Numbered from the stretch's first letter, positions 17,100 through 25,783 are shown. The stretch is DNA of 64,000 bases from Bacillus sp. S3 (GCF_005154805.1 NZ_CP039727.1:1671501-1735500); one strand, 5' to 3'. Made by a program: numbers and translations. The notes: generated from the letters alone by a model not told the origin.

Positions 17100-18233
17100 T
17101 TGAAAGAGCAGTTCAATCAGGAACATACTTTCCTTCCTATTCAAAATAAGGAGCAGACGAAGAAAACTGACATACAGGAGAGCGAACAGAAATACAGAAG
17201 GATCTTTGAAGATTCGATTGATGGTCTTCTTCTCTGGGATTATGAACATTATATTGTTGATATAAATACTGCTGGAGAAAAGATGATAGGACTTCCGAAG
17301 AGAATTTTAATTGGAAAATTGATATATGATCCCTATTCCGTCCTGGAAGGGAAGAAGCAAGAAATATTGGAGCACATTGATACCCTTCTTCATAATGGAC
17401 AAGCCACATCGACAATGATATTTGAAAAGGAGGATGGCAAAAAACGGTACTTTGAATATTCTTCTAAACTGGATATTGTTGGTGGTGTGAATTTAACAGT
17501 ATTTAAGGATATAACAGAAAAAGTGATGATGCAGGAACAATTGCGGAAATCAGATACATTAAATGTGATTGGTGAGCTTGCAGCGGGAATTGCCCATGAA
17601 ATTCGAAATCCGATGACCGCATTGAAAGGATTTATTCAATTACTTGAAAGCAGCATAACAAGAGAGCATTCGATGTATTATCAAGTCATCACGTCTGAAT
17701 TACAACGGATCGATTCGATTATTAACGAATTTTTAATCCTTGCCAAACCACAGGCGATTCGCTTTCAGGAAAAAGATATCAATCAAATTATGAAAGAGAC
17801 TGTAGATTTGCTAAATGCACAGGCAGTTCTCTACAATGTTCAATTTATTACAGAATATGATGATGGACTTCCCCTTGTTTTTTGCGAACCAAATCAATTG
17901 AAAAAAGTCTTTATCAATTTAATAAAAAATGCCATAGAGGTTATGCCAGGCGGCGGGAATATAACCATTAGCTTGAAGAAAATGCAAAATCAATACATTC
18001 AGATAATAATCCAGGATGAAGGATTGGGGATTCCGGAAGATAAAATAAAAAAACTTGGTGAACCCTTTTATACAACAAAAGATCGAGGAACTGGACTAGG
18101 ATTAATGGTAAGTTACAGAATTATTGATGAACACAAAGGAACGATACAAATTGAAAGCGAAGAAGGGAAAGGGACCGTTTTTTATATAAATCTGCCAATT
18201 AACCTAGAGATGTTTGACGAAAAGGTGGAATAA
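17100..18233 (+). CDS. PAS-domain sporulation-type sensor histidine kinase
   Basis: 377 residues, no membrane segment, so a cytoplasmic sensor. One PAS domain (about 26-140; KYRRIFEDSIDGLLLWD) precedes a HisKA domain with AHEIRNPMTALKGFIQLL (His166) and an HATPase domain with NLIKNAIE (N box), DEGLGIP (G1), FYTTKDRGTGLGL (F/G2). The H-box spelling is that of the Bacillus Kin phosphorelay kinases. Start is TTG 17100 after GCGGGGTG. There is no response regulator nearby, which fits an orphan kinase feeding Spo0F. Its position near mtn genes recalls kinE of B. subtilis, but that protein is about twice as long, so I leave it unnamed. Confidence 0.85.
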   Translation: MKEQFNQEHTFLPIQNKEQTKKTDIQESEQKYRRIFEDSIDGLLLWDYEHYIVDINTAGEKMIGLPKRILIGKLIYDPYSVLEGKKQEILEHIDTLLHNGQATSTMIFEKEDGKKRYFEYSSKLDIVGGVNLTVFKDITEKVMMQEQLRKSDTLNVIGELAAGIAHEIRNPMTALKGFIQLLESSITREHSMYYQVITSELQRIDSIINEFLILAKPQAIRFQEKDINQIMKETVDLLNAQAVLYNVQFITEYDDGLPLVFCEPNQLKKVFINLIKNAIEVMPGGGNITISLKKMQNQYIQIIIQDEGLGIPEDKIKKLGEPFYTTKDRGTGLGLMVSYRIIDEHKGTIQIESEEGKGTVFYINLPINLEMFDEKVE

Positions 18234-18258
18234 AGTTTAGAGGATAAAAAACAATTCC

Positions 18259-18299
18259 AGAATAAAGCAATTCGAAGGAGTTTCGAATTGCTTTATTCT
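18259..18299. terminator. bidirectional terminator between kinase and mtnU
   Basis: AGAATAAAGCAATTCGAA and TTCGAATTGCTTTATTCT form a perfect 18-bp stem around five bases. Confidence 0.88.
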
Positions 18300-18349
18300 A
18301 TCTAGATAGATTCTCTAATATAGTAACTAAAACATGCCCTCCTTGGAAA

Positions 18350-19135
18350 TTATTTATAAAATTGAGGTTTTCTATCTTCAAAAACCGGAATTTGCTTGCG
18401 GATGTCCTTGACAAGATCGACATCAATCTCTAAAGATAAAATTTCCTCATTTTCTTCGGCCTCTGCTACCACTTCCCCCCATGGATCAATCACCATCGAA
18501 TGGCCGGCAAATCGATTATTTGGATCACTTCCAGAACGGTTGCATGCGATCACATAACACTGATTTTCAATCGCCCTGGCGATTAATAAAGAGCGCCAAT
18601 GAGCCAAGCGCTGTAAAGGCCACTCAGCAACGACAAAGAGGGCCACAGCTCCCTCTGCAGTGTGGGCACGAATCCATTCAGGAAAACGAATATCATAACA
18701 AATGACACCTGCAAATAGTTGGTTCTCCAATTGGAATAAGCCTTTTTCTGTTCCAGCCTCTAAATAAAGATGTTCGTCCATTAGCTTAAAAAGGTGCAGC
18801 TTACTGTATTGTTGAACGGGCTGTCCATCTTTAGAAATAATGATCAGAGTGTTTTCTACCCCACGATTGACACGATTAGCAACTGAACCGCCAACAAGAT
18901 GAACTTTGTGTCTGCTAGTCTCCTCTTGAAGGAATTTAATAGTTTGCTCGGCGTTTCGATCAGCTATCTCATCGAGACGTGTTAAGTCGTACCCAGTTGT
19001 CCAAAGTTCCGGAAGGACAATAATATCGGGATTTTCAGCCATTGCTTTTTCAATCAGCCTGGACGCCATTTGATAGTTCTTACTCGGATTACCAAAGGCA
19101 ATATCCATTTGAATACAAGAAATTTTAAATTTCAT
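18350..19135 (-). CDS. mtnU: carbon-nitrogen hydrolase, omega-amidase type (MtnU)
   Basis: 261 residues, nitrilase superfamily. The catalytic triad is visible as Glu in VLPELWTTGY, Lys in SKLHLFK and Cys in GVICYDIRFPE. MtnU-type amidases hydrolyse the 2-oxoglutaramate left when glutamine is the amino donor of MtnE, pulling the transamination forward. The start is taken at 19135, where GGGGTGG precedes the ATG; an upstream extension would add 42 unlikely residues. It is divergent from mtnE across 117 bases, an arrangement that supports joint function. Confidence 0.85.
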   Translation of the reverse strand: MKFKISCIQMDIAFGNPSKNYQMASRLIEKAMAENPDIIVLPELWTTGYDLTRLDEIADRNAEQTIKFLQEETSRHKVHLVGGSVANRVNRGVENTLIIISKDGQPVQQYSKLHLFKLMDEHLYLEAGTEKGLFQLENQLFAGVICYDIRFPEWIRAHTAEGAVALFVVAEWPLQRLAHWRSLLIARAIENQCYVIACNRSGSDPNNRFAGHSMVIDPWGEVVAEAEENEEILSLEIDVDLVKDIRKQIPVFEDRKPQFYK

Positions 19136-19252
19136 ACATTCCACCCCCATTTGAAATTTCGAAATTTTCCCTTTACAAGCTATTATAAAAGTTATATCAT
19201 TTGTGTCTAGAATTTCAAGAAAAATATGAAAGATTATAAGCGGGTGAAAGCG

Positions 19253-20425
19253 ATGAAACAATTTCCACCGTCAGAGCTTTTAAATAGTCTGCCAAAACAG
19301 TTTTTTGCCGGACTTGTTAAAAAGGCAGGGGAATATATAGCTGCAGGACACGATGTGATAAATTTAGGTCAAGGTAACCCTGATCAGCCTACACCATCAC
19401 ATATTGTTGCGAAACTGCAAGAAGCAGCAGCAAACCCACAGAATCACAAATATTCGCCCTTTCAAGGGCATGTTTATTTAAAACAGGCTGCAGCAGATTT
19501 TTATTTTAAAGAATACGGGGTAACGATTAATCCTGATAAGGAAGTAGCTATTTTATTTGGCGGTAAAGCAGGTCTTGTAGAAATTCCTCAGTGTTTATTA
19601 AATCCTGGCGACACAATCCTAGTTCCTGACCCAGGTTACCCTGATTATCTGTCCGGGGTTGCATTGGCAAAAGCGGCAATGGAGACAATGCCGTTAAGAG
19701 CAAAAAATAATTTTTTGCCCGATTACAATGAATTATCTGCAAAGATTCTTTCAAAAGCAAAGCTCATGTTTCTCAATTACCCGAATAATCCCACGGGAGC
19801 AACAGCTACTGCAGAGTTTTTTGATGAAACTGTCAAACTGGCAAGTAAGAACGATATTTGTGTAGTTCATGATTTTGCCTATGGTGCCATTGGGTTTGAT
19901 GGGGAAAAACCATTAAGTTTCTTACAGGCAGAAGGGGCAAAAGAGGTTGGTATTGAAATTTATACGTTGTCCAAAACTTATAATATGGCTGGCTGGCGTG
20001 TCGGGTTTGCCGTTGGCAATGAGAGTGTGATTTCTGCGCTTGAATTAATCCAGGATCATTTATATGTAAGTTTATTTGGAGCCGTTCAGGAGGCAGCTGC
20101 TGAAGCACTAACGGGTCCACAGGAATGTGTAAAAGAATTAAATACGATGTACGAACGAAGACGAAATGTTTTAATAGATGGGCTCCGTGAGATTGGCTGG
20201 AATGTCACTGCTCCCAAAGGCTCCTTTTTTGCCTGGCTGCGGGTGCCGGCAGGATTTACATCGGAGGAGTTTGCCAAAATTCTGCTTGAAGAAGTACATA
20301 TTATGGCCGCACCGGGGAATGGTTTTGGCGAATATGGCGAGGGCTATGTCCGTGTTGGTTTATTATCATCTGAAGAACGATTAGCAGAGGCCGTCAAAAG
20401 AATAAGTGGATTAGGAATTTTTTAA
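19253..20425 (+). CDS. mtnE: methionine salvage aminotransferase MtnE
   Basis: 390 residues, fold type I PLP enzyme of class I. It transaminates 2-oxo-4-methylthiobutyrate to methionine, the last step of methionine salvage, using glutamine in B. subtilis. Signatures: LGQGNPDQPTP near the N-terminus, FLNYPNNPTGA, HDFAYGAIGFDG, and the PLP lysine in TLSKTYNMAGWRVGFA. The protein closely follows B. subtilis MtnE as I recall it. ATG 19253 is preferred to 19226 because GCGGGTGAAAGCG is then well spaced. The other salvage genes (mtnW, X, B, D) are not next to it. No S-box riboswitch is present upstream. Confidence 0.92.
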   Translation: MKQFPPSELLNSLPKQFFAGLVKKAGEYIAAGHDVINLGQGNPDQPTPSHIVAKLQEAAANPQNHKYSPFQGHVYLKQAAADFYFKEYGVTINPDKEVAILFGGKAGLVEIPQCLLNPGDTILVPDPGYPDYLSGVALAKAAMETMPLRAKNNFLPDYNELSAKILSKAKLMFLNYPNNPTGATATAEFFDETVKLASKNDICVVHDFAYGAIGFDGEKPLSFLQAEGAKEVGIEIYTLSKTYNMAGWRVGFAVGNESVISALELIQDHLYVSLFGAVQEAAAEALTGPQECVKELNTMYERRRNVLIDGLREIGWNVTAPKGSFFAWLRVPAGFTSEEFAKILLEEVHIMAAPGNGFGEYGEGYVRVGLLSSEERLAEAVKRISGLGIF

Positions 20426-20455
20426 AACTGGCTGCAATTTTGTAAGTCAGTTTTT
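20424..20455 (+). terminator. weak terminator after mtnE
   Basis: AAACTG and CAGTTT pair across a long loop and are followed by a short T run. Confidence 0.4.
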
Positions 20456-20582
20456 CTATTTATTAGTAGCAAAGAACTAAAAATATCCTAATAAATTTCA
20501 TTAATAACAGGAGTTTTAACGGTTGCTTCTGATTTAGTATAAAACGACTATGAAATTATTCCTATATTATAACAAACAGAAT

Positions 20583-20648
20583 TGTCGTTCCCTTTAAATC
20601 GGTGATTCTTGTCGTAAATCAAAGAAAGTTAGGATGAAATTTGTCGAA
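20583..20648 (+). promoter_or_regulatory. possible Spo0A box cluster upstream of spo0E
   Basis: TGTCGAA at 20642-20648 is an exact match to the core Spo0A box TGNCGAA. TGTCGTA (20610-20616, one mismatch) and TGTCGTT (20583-20589, two mismatches) lie upstream in the same orientation. They occupy most of the information in the 355-base gap before spo0E. A possible promoter is TTTACT (20691-20696) with TAATAA (20713-20718). Confidence 0.45.
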
Positions 20649-20780
20649 AAACAAAAGAAATAGAATGTTTTGTCTACTTTTGCGAAAGTATTTACTTTTA
20701 ATGAAATTCTTGTAATAATTCATCAAGTAGTCTACTTTTTTAGCGATTACAGTATGTGTGTAATGAGTAGGAGGATAACA

Positions 20781-21023
20781 TTGTACAAGTATAGTAATAG
20801 TCAATCTGAAATGATTGAGGAGATAAAGGTCAAACGAGAACTAATGATTAATAGCGCAAATAAACTGGGTTTTACGAGTGAAGAAACAATCAAATACAGC
20901 CAAGAACTGGACGAATTAATTAATAAGTACCATAGGACCGTTGGACAAGCTTCAAGAGCTAATGAAGAAGTTAAATTTGCTTTTAAACAAATGATTATGA
21001 TTTGGCCCAAAGTTTTAGTTTAA
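20781..21023 (+). CDS. spo0E: Spo0E-family aspartyl-phosphate phosphatase
   Basis: 80 residues. Spo0E proteins are helical hairpins that dephosphorylate Spo0A-P and so block entry into sporulation. The family signature SQELDELINKYHR is at about residues 44-56, with the EIKVKRELMINSANKLGFTSEETI helix before it. The start is TTG 20781, directly after TAGGAGGATAACA; a longer upstream frame is not supported. In B. subtilis spo0E is found beyond the mtn genes, as here, which supports the symbol, though other family members look alike. Confidence 0.85.
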   Translation: MYKYSNSQSEMIEEIKVKRELMINSANKLGFTSEETIKYSQELDELINKYHRTVGQASRANEEVKFAFKQMIMIWPKVLV

Positions 21024-21071
21024 TGATGATGATGCAATATGACCACAAGGATGTTTTGAATCATTTTGCGG

Positions 21072-21803
21072 TTAAAAAATATCAATAATAAACACCATGA
21101 GCAAGAGCCCCATAATAAACGCATAAGTCGATACCCGCTCATTTCCATCTCCGTGGCTTTCGGGAATTAATTCTTTATAGATTATAAACAGCATCGCACC
21201 CGCGGCAAAAGATAGTCCGTATGGAACGAGATTCTGGACGAACGAAGTCAAAAAATATCCTAATAATGACGTAACAATTTCAATTGCTCCTGTCAAGGTT
21301 GCAATGATGAAGGCCTTCCATTTGCTAATACGTTGACTAAGTAAGTATAAGGCGACAAGAAGGCCTTCCGGTGCATTTTGTAAACCAATCGCTAATGCAA
21401 TTAAATTGCCAGTGTCCCCTTCAGCAGAGCCGTAACTAACGCCAACAGATAAACCTTCGGGAATATTATGCAGAGTAATCGCCGAAATAATTAACAGTGC
21501 TTTTTCATCAAATTGAATTCCCTTCTGACTATGTTGCAGGTCAATATGGGGAATATTTTTTTCTAAAAGTGTCAGCACCCATACCCCTAAACAAACCCCG
21601 ATAAACAGCGGCATATAACCCCCATATTTTAGGGCCTCTGGTATCAGTCCAATGGTAGAGGCTGCCATCATAATACCAGCGCTAAAAGCTAATAGAACAT
21701 CCTTCCAGCGATGTGTAATAGAATGATGTATAAATAGAATGACTAATGCTCCTGCTCCGGTGGATAAGGCCGAAAGAACACTCCCTATAATAACTGCGTT
21801 CAT
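21072..21803 (-). CDS. ZIP-family metal transporter
   Basis: 243 residues with about eight membrane segments. ZIP proteins carry zinc or other divalent metals into the cytoplasm. The two metal-binding motifs in the core helices are clear: HNIPEGLSVGVSYG and QNAPEGLLVALY (the second has Gln-Asn-Ala where the first has His-Asn-Ile). KELIPESHG near the C-terminus is a further family motif. Monocistronic, convergent with spo0E. No Zur-type operator was recognised upstream. Metal specificity is not predictable. Confidence 0.88.
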   Translation of the reverse strand: MNAVIIGSVLSALSTGAGALVILFIHHSITHRWKDVLLAFSAGIMMAASTIGLIPEALKYGGYMPLFIGVCLGVWVLTLLEKNIPHIDLQHSQKGIQFDEKALLIISAITLHNIPEGLSVGVSYGSAEGDTGNLIALAIGLQNAPEGLLVALYLLSQRISKWKAFIIATLTGAIEIVTSLLGYFLTSFVQNLVPYGLSFAAGAMLFIIYKELIPESHGDGNERVSTYAFIMGLLLMVFIIDIF

Positions 21804-22210
21804 TATATCCTACCTTCCTTAGCTAAAAAACCAAATTTTAAATATCAACAATTTTAGACATTAGCTGTGATTTTTATCATTGTTTATATCTCAATATTTC
21901 ATATAGTTATATTAGTACTATTTTACTGAAAACTCACATCATGATTTAACTACATACTTTACCACAGCTATATTTAACTTCAACTACTATTGTTAATAAA
22001 CACCACTTCTTTGAAAGTGCATTACGTTTGATTACCTGTCCTATGATTCTTAATTTTAGTTTAAACCAGTAAGAAAAAAAATAAAACAATCATTGTTTGG
22101 TACTATGCTTGTGTTGCGATTCATATATCGTTAATAAAAGCATTTTTTATAACCAAAGGAAGCAACCGCTTTCAATATTCTTAGATTATATGGAGGAGGG
22201 AAAGTCCTAC
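21804..22210. other. 407-base divergent intergenic region before fixA
   Basis: AT-rich, no ORF of note. The one clear structure is the 15-base perfect dyad at 22084-22098, listed separately. ATTCATATATCG (22118-22129) may belong to a -10 region but no matching -35 box is convincing. Confidence 0.5.
22084..22098. promoter_or_regulatory. perfect inverted repeat upstream of fixA, putative operator
   Basis: AAACAAT-C-ATTGTTT is a perfect dyad with 7-bp arms and a one-base centre, 113 bases before the fixA start and just ahead of the likely promoter region. No T run follows, so it is not a terminator. The binding protein is unknown. Confidence 0.45.
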
Positions 22211-23032
22211 ATGCACATTGTCGTATGTGTCAAACAAGTACCTGATACAAAAATCATTAAAATTAATCCCAAAACCAACACACTCGACCGCCGAAGTGCA
22301 CCGGCCATTTTGAATCCCTACGATGCCCATGCTGTTCAAGAGGCCGTAAAAATCAGGGAAAAAACGGGTGGTACAATTTCGGTATTGTCAATGGGACCGC
22401 CGCAAGCAACGGCTGTTATTAAAAAAAGTGTTGAAATAGGTGCAGATAGAGGTTATTTAATTTCTGACCGTGCCTTCGCGGGGGCTGATACACTTGCGAC
22501 CAGTTATGCACTTTCTAAAGCGCTGGAAAGAATCAGCAAGGATCTACCTGTCGACATGGTGATTTGCGGCAAGCACGCAATCGATGGTGATACAGGACAG
22601 GTTGGGCCAGGTATCGCAAGAAGAATGGATATTCCTCCTGTTACAAATGTAATTGAAGTAACCGAGGTCAATCAAAAGGAAAAAACCGTTCTAATTAAAC
22701 GTAAATTAACTAGCGGCCATGAATTAATACAGTCGGAATTACCATGCTTATTGACTGTAGAAAAAGAAATAAATGATATTGAATATTCACCAATGCCCAA
22801 TATGATTAAAGCTACAAGATATGAACCAATCATCTGGGCAGTTAGTGATCTTGAAAATGTGGAACGAACACAGCTTGGACTAAAAGGCTCACCAACTATT
22901 GTCGGAAAAATGTTTACACCACCAAGGCCGGAAGGCGGAAAAAGACTTGAAGGAACCGCAGACGAGCAAGTTCAGCAGCTTATGGAAGTCCTGATGGAGA
23001 AAAAAGATCTGTTAACATTGCAGTCTAAATAA
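22211..23032 (+). CDS. fixA: FixA, electron transfer flavoprotein beta-type subunit
   Basis: 273 residues. ETF beta fold: MHIVVCVKQVPDT at the start, NPYDAHAVQEAVKIREK near residues 37-53, VLSMGPPQA, and ICGKHAIDGDTGQVGP near 119-134 (nucleotide or FAD site). With FixB it makes the flavoprotein that accepts electrons from NADH; in FixABCX of nitrogen fixers this complex bifurcates them to quinone and to ferredoxin or flavodoxin. ATG 22211 is chosen with GGAGGAGGG upstream. First gene of a tight four-gene operon. Confidence 0.9.
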   Translation: MHIVVCVKQVPDTKIIKINPKTNTLDRRSAPAILNPYDAHAVQEAVKIREKTGGTISVLSMGPPQATAVIKKSVEIGADRGYLISDRAFAGADTLATSYALSKALERISKDLPVDMVICGKHAIDGDTGQVGPGIARRMDIPPVTNVIEVTEVNQKEKTVLIKRKLTSGHELIQSELPCLLTVEKEINDIEYSPMPNMIKATRYEPIIWAVSDLENVERTQLGLKGSPTIVGKMFTPPRPEGGKRLEGTADEQVQQLMEVLMEKKDLLTLQSK

Positions 23033-23065
23033 TTAAGATTATCTTTTCGGCAGGGAGGGGTTTAC

Positions 23066-24097
23066 ATGAATCTAGACGATTATCGTGGAGTCTGGGTATT
23101 CATTGAACAAAACGATGCAAAAATCGAAGGCGTATCAGTAGAATTGCTAGGTGCCGGCAGAAAGCTGGCTGATAAATTACAAGTTCCCTTAGCGGGGTTT
23201 TTACTAGGCAGCGGGATTAAATCATTAGCCAATCAAGTAATATCTTACGGGGCTGATGAAGTGTATGTGGTTGACCATCCCGTCCTGAAAAATTACAGGA
23301 CAGAATCCTATATGCAGGGTGTAATGCTGCTGGCTCAAAAATTTAAGCCTGAAATTATCCTTTATGGTGCAACACCAAATGGGAAGGACTTAGCCAGTGC
23401 TGTGGCAACTGACTTAAATACCGGTTTAACAGCTGATACAACGATGCTTGATGTTGATGTGAATAATAGATTACTAGAGGCAAGCCGTCCGGCATTTGGC
23501 GGAAATATCATGGCAACCATCCTTTGTAAGAAGCACCGTCCGCAAATGGCAACTGTGAGACCAAAAGTTATGAAGGCATTAGCACCCGAGCAAGGTAGAC
23601 TTGGGAAGATCATTGAAGAGAAAATTGACTTATATGAAGAAGATATGCGCACTAAAGTGCTGCAAATTGTGAATGACGTAACAAAAAAGGTTAATTTGGC
23701 AGATGCTCATGTGATTGTCTGCGGCGGGAAGGGAATGGGAGACCTGCAAAACTTCCAGCTCATTCATGAGTTGGCAGAAACAATCGGAGCTAGTGTGGGC
23801 GGCACCCGTGATGTGGTAGAAGCAGGCTGGCTGCCACACGAGCAGCAGGTTGGTCAAACCGGTGAAACCGTCACACCGAAAATTTATTTTGCCATAGGTA
23901 TATCGGGAGCCATCCAGCATGTCGTCGGCATGAAAAATTCCGAGTTCATTATCGCCATAAACAAAGACCCGAATGCGCCAATATTTGATGTTGCCACATA
24001 TGGAATTGTAGGAGACGCAATGGAAATTATACCAAAACTAATCGAGCAATTTAAGCAGCTTAGGATTGAAAAAGGCGGTGAAATAAGCTATGCCTGA
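23066..24097 (+). CDS. fixB: FixB, electron transfer flavoprotein alpha-type subunit
   Basis: 343 residues. N-terminal ETF alpha/beta domain (GVWVFIEQ, YGATPNGKDLA) and the C-terminal FAD domain with VCGGKGMG, GGTRDVVEAGW, VGQTGETVTPKIYFAIGISGAIQHVVGM and INKDPNAPIFDVATYGIVGDA, the ETF-alpha FAD signature. It holds the electron-transferring flavin. CAGGGAGGGG precedes the ATG. Spacing to fixA is 33 bases; its last 8 bases overlap fixC. Confidence 0.92.
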   Translation: MNLDDYRGVWVFIEQNDAKIEGVSVELLGAGRKLADKLQVPLAGFLLGSGIKSLANQVISYGADEVYVVDHPVLKNYRTESYMQGVMLLAQKFKPEIILYGATPNGKDLASAVATDLNTGLTADTTMLDVDVNNRLLEASRPAFGGNIMATILCKKHRPQMATVRPKVMKALAPEQGRLGKIIEEKIDLYEEDMRTKVLQIVNDVTKKVNLADAHVIVCGGKGMGDLQNFQLIHELAETIGASVGGTRDVVEAGWLPHEQQVGQTGETVTPKIYFAIGISGAIQHVVGMKNSEFIIAINKDPNAPIFDVATYGIVGDAMEIIPKLIEQFKQLRIEKGGEISYA

Positions 24098-25385
24098 AAA
24101 ATTTGACGTAATCGTAGTTGGGGCAGGCCCGGCAGGTACATCTTGTGCCCTCACATGTGCAAAAAGCGGGTTAAATGTTTTGCTTATTGAAAGAGGAGAA
24201 TACCCAGGGGCAAAAAACGTAATGGGCGGAGTATTGTACCGTAAGCAAATGGAAGATTTGATTCCTGAATTTTGGAAGGAAGCCCCATTGGAAAGGCCTG
24301 TAGTTGAGCAGCGTTTTTGGATGATGGATAAAGAATCAGTAGTACAATTTGGCTATAAAGGTCTCGAATGGGCAGTAGAACCATATAATAATTTCACCGT
24401 CCTGCGTGCACAGTTTGACCAATGGTTTGCAAGTAAGGCAGTCGAAGCAGGTGCTCTCTTAATCAACGAAACGGTTGTGACCGAATGTATTGTCGAAAAT
24501 GGAAAGGTAGTGGGTGTTCGAACGGACCGGCCAGATGGAGAAGTTTATGCAGATGTGGTTGTCCTTGCTGATGGGGTAAACTCGTTACTTTCTAAGCAGC
24601 TGGGCTTTCACAAAGAGTTTCGTCCGGATGAAGTAGCCTTAACAGTTATGGAAGTAATTAATCTGCCAAAAGAAAAAATCAATGACCGTTTTAACCTTGA
24701 GGATAACCACGGCTGTACAATTGAAATATTTGGAGATTCTACCAAGGGGAACCTCGGAACAGCCTTTCTTTATACAAATAAAGACAGCTTGAACATTGGG
24801 GTAGGCACAACCCTTTCAAGTATGATAAAAGCAAAATTAAAGCCGTATGAATTGCTCGATTACCTAAAAAATCACCCAATGGTCAAGCCATACATTACCG
24901 GTGGAGAATCGGCAGAGTATCTTGCGCATCTAATTCCTGAAGGCGGTTACCGCTCCGTACCAAAAGTCGCCGGAAATGGCGTACTTGTTGTCGGGGATGC
25001 GGCCCAGCTGGTGAATGCCATTCATCGTGAAGGTTCGAACATGGCAATGCACTCAGGATTATTGGCTGCCGAATCGATTTTGGAGGCAAAAAGCAGGGGC
25101 GGCTTTACGGAGGCAAACTTAAATATATATCGAGAGAAGCTATACGGCAGCTTTATCATGAAAGATTTAGAGAAATACAAAGATGCAGCACATACATTTG
25201 AGACGTATCCACAATATTTTAATGAGTATGTACCAATGATGAACAAGGCAATGAGTAAATTCTTCACAGTGGATGGGACACCAAAACGTGAAAAACAAAA
25301 ACAAATCATGAAGAGTGTTACTGCAGAGAAAGGTACACTGCGAGTATTACAAGATATGTATCGTGCATGGAAGGCGGTGAAATAA
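24090..25385 (+). CDS. fixC: FixC, flavoprotein related to ETF:quinone oxidoreductase
   Basis: 431 residues. FAD binding at the N-terminus is shown by VVGAGPAGTSCALTCAKSG and LLIERG; later motifs are GAKNVMGGVLY, the VVLADGVNS and VVGDAAQLVNAIHREGSNMAM FAD loops. FixC takes electrons from FixAB and passes them, with FixX, towards the quinone pool. The usual C-terminal cluster domain of animal ETF-QO is missing and is supplied by the separate FixX. The start overlaps fixB, the stop overlaps fixX (TAATG), so the operon is fully coupled. Confidence 0.93.
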   Translation: MPEKFDVIVVGAGPAGTSCALTCAKSGLNVLLIERGEYPGAKNVMGGVLYRKQMEDLIPEFWKEAPLERPVVEQRFWMMDKESVVQFGYKGLEWAVEPYNNFTVLRAQFDQWFASKAVEAGALLINETVVTECIVENGKVVGVRTDRPDGEVYADVVVLADGVNSLLSKQLGFHKEFRPDEVALTVMEVINLPKEKINDRFNLEDNHGCTIEIFGDSTKGNLGTAFLYTNKDSLNIGVGTTLSSMIKAKLKPYELLDYLKNHPMVKPYITGGESAEYLAHLIPEGGYRSVPKVAGNGVLVVGDAAQLVNAIHREGSNMAMHSGLLAAESILEAKSRGGFTEANLNIYREKLYGSFIMKDLEKYKDAAHTFETYPQYFNEYVPMMNKAMSKFFTVDGTPKREKQKQIMKSVTAEKGTLRVLQDMYRAWKAVK

Positions 25386-25669
25386 TGTCAACGAAGAATA
25401 TCGAGGAAAAACAGTATCTCCTCAGGTTTAAATGTGATACGAAGTCCCATTTGACTGTTTTAGATCATGATGTTTGCATGACACAGTGTCCCGATAAAAT
25501 TTGTACAGTATTTTGCCCTGCCGAGGTGTATAAGTGGGAAGGAACACGGATGCAGGTTGGCTACGAGGGCTGCCATGAATGCGGCAGCTGCCGAATTGGA
25601 TGTCCATATCAGAACATTAAGTGGGAATATCCTAAGGGTGGACATGGGATTGTATTCCGGCTAGCATAA
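25385..25669 (+). CDS. fixX: FixX ferredoxin-like protein
   Basis: 94 residues. Cysteines occur as CMTQCPDKIC-x-x-FCP and CHECGSCRIGCPY; the second stretch gives the CX2CX2CX3CP set for a 4Fe-4S cluster and the family is related to the cluster domain of ETF-QO. It completes the fixABCX set as the electron exit partner of FixC. ATG 25385 shares one base with the fixC stop; GGAAGGCGG is upstream. A strong terminator follows. Confidence 0.93.
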   Translation: MSTKNIEEKQYLLRFKCDTKSHLTVLDHDVCMTQCPDKICTVFCPAEVYKWEGTRMQVGYEGCHECGSCRIGCPYQNIKWEYPKGGHGIVFRLA

Positions 25670-25708
25670 TGATTTTTACTAATATTGTTTAGAATCGATA
25701 TAATCCGG

Positions 25709-25752
25709 AAAGACCAGCTATTTTTTTAGCTGGTCTTTCTTTCGTTTTTTTT
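25709..25752 (+). terminator. terminator after fixABCX
   Basis: AAAGACCAGCTA and TAGCTGGTCTTT form a perfect 12-bp stem around six T, followed by a T-rich tail. Confidence 0.92.
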
Positions 25753-25757
25753 AATTT

Positions 25758-25783
25758 GTTTCCATCACTGGTAAGCCGGGTAT
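25758..25783 (+). promoter_or_regulatory. sigma-B-type promoter of the YsnF-like gene
   Basis: GTTTCC (25758-25763), 14 bases, GGGTAT (25778-25783). This matches GTTTAA-N14-GGGTAT with two changes in the weak positions of the -35 box. It lies 48 bases before the ATG of a stress protein whose B. subtilis relative is SigB controlled. Confidence 0.65.

Noticed and set aside
19136..19252. Possible SAM riboswitch between mtnU and mtnE
   Set aside because: The spacer is only 117 bases and lacks the conserved S-box helices and terminator.
22211..25669. Nitrogen fixation locus
   Set aside because: fixABCX is complete, but no nif gene, molybdenum transporter or NifA-type site is present in the window.
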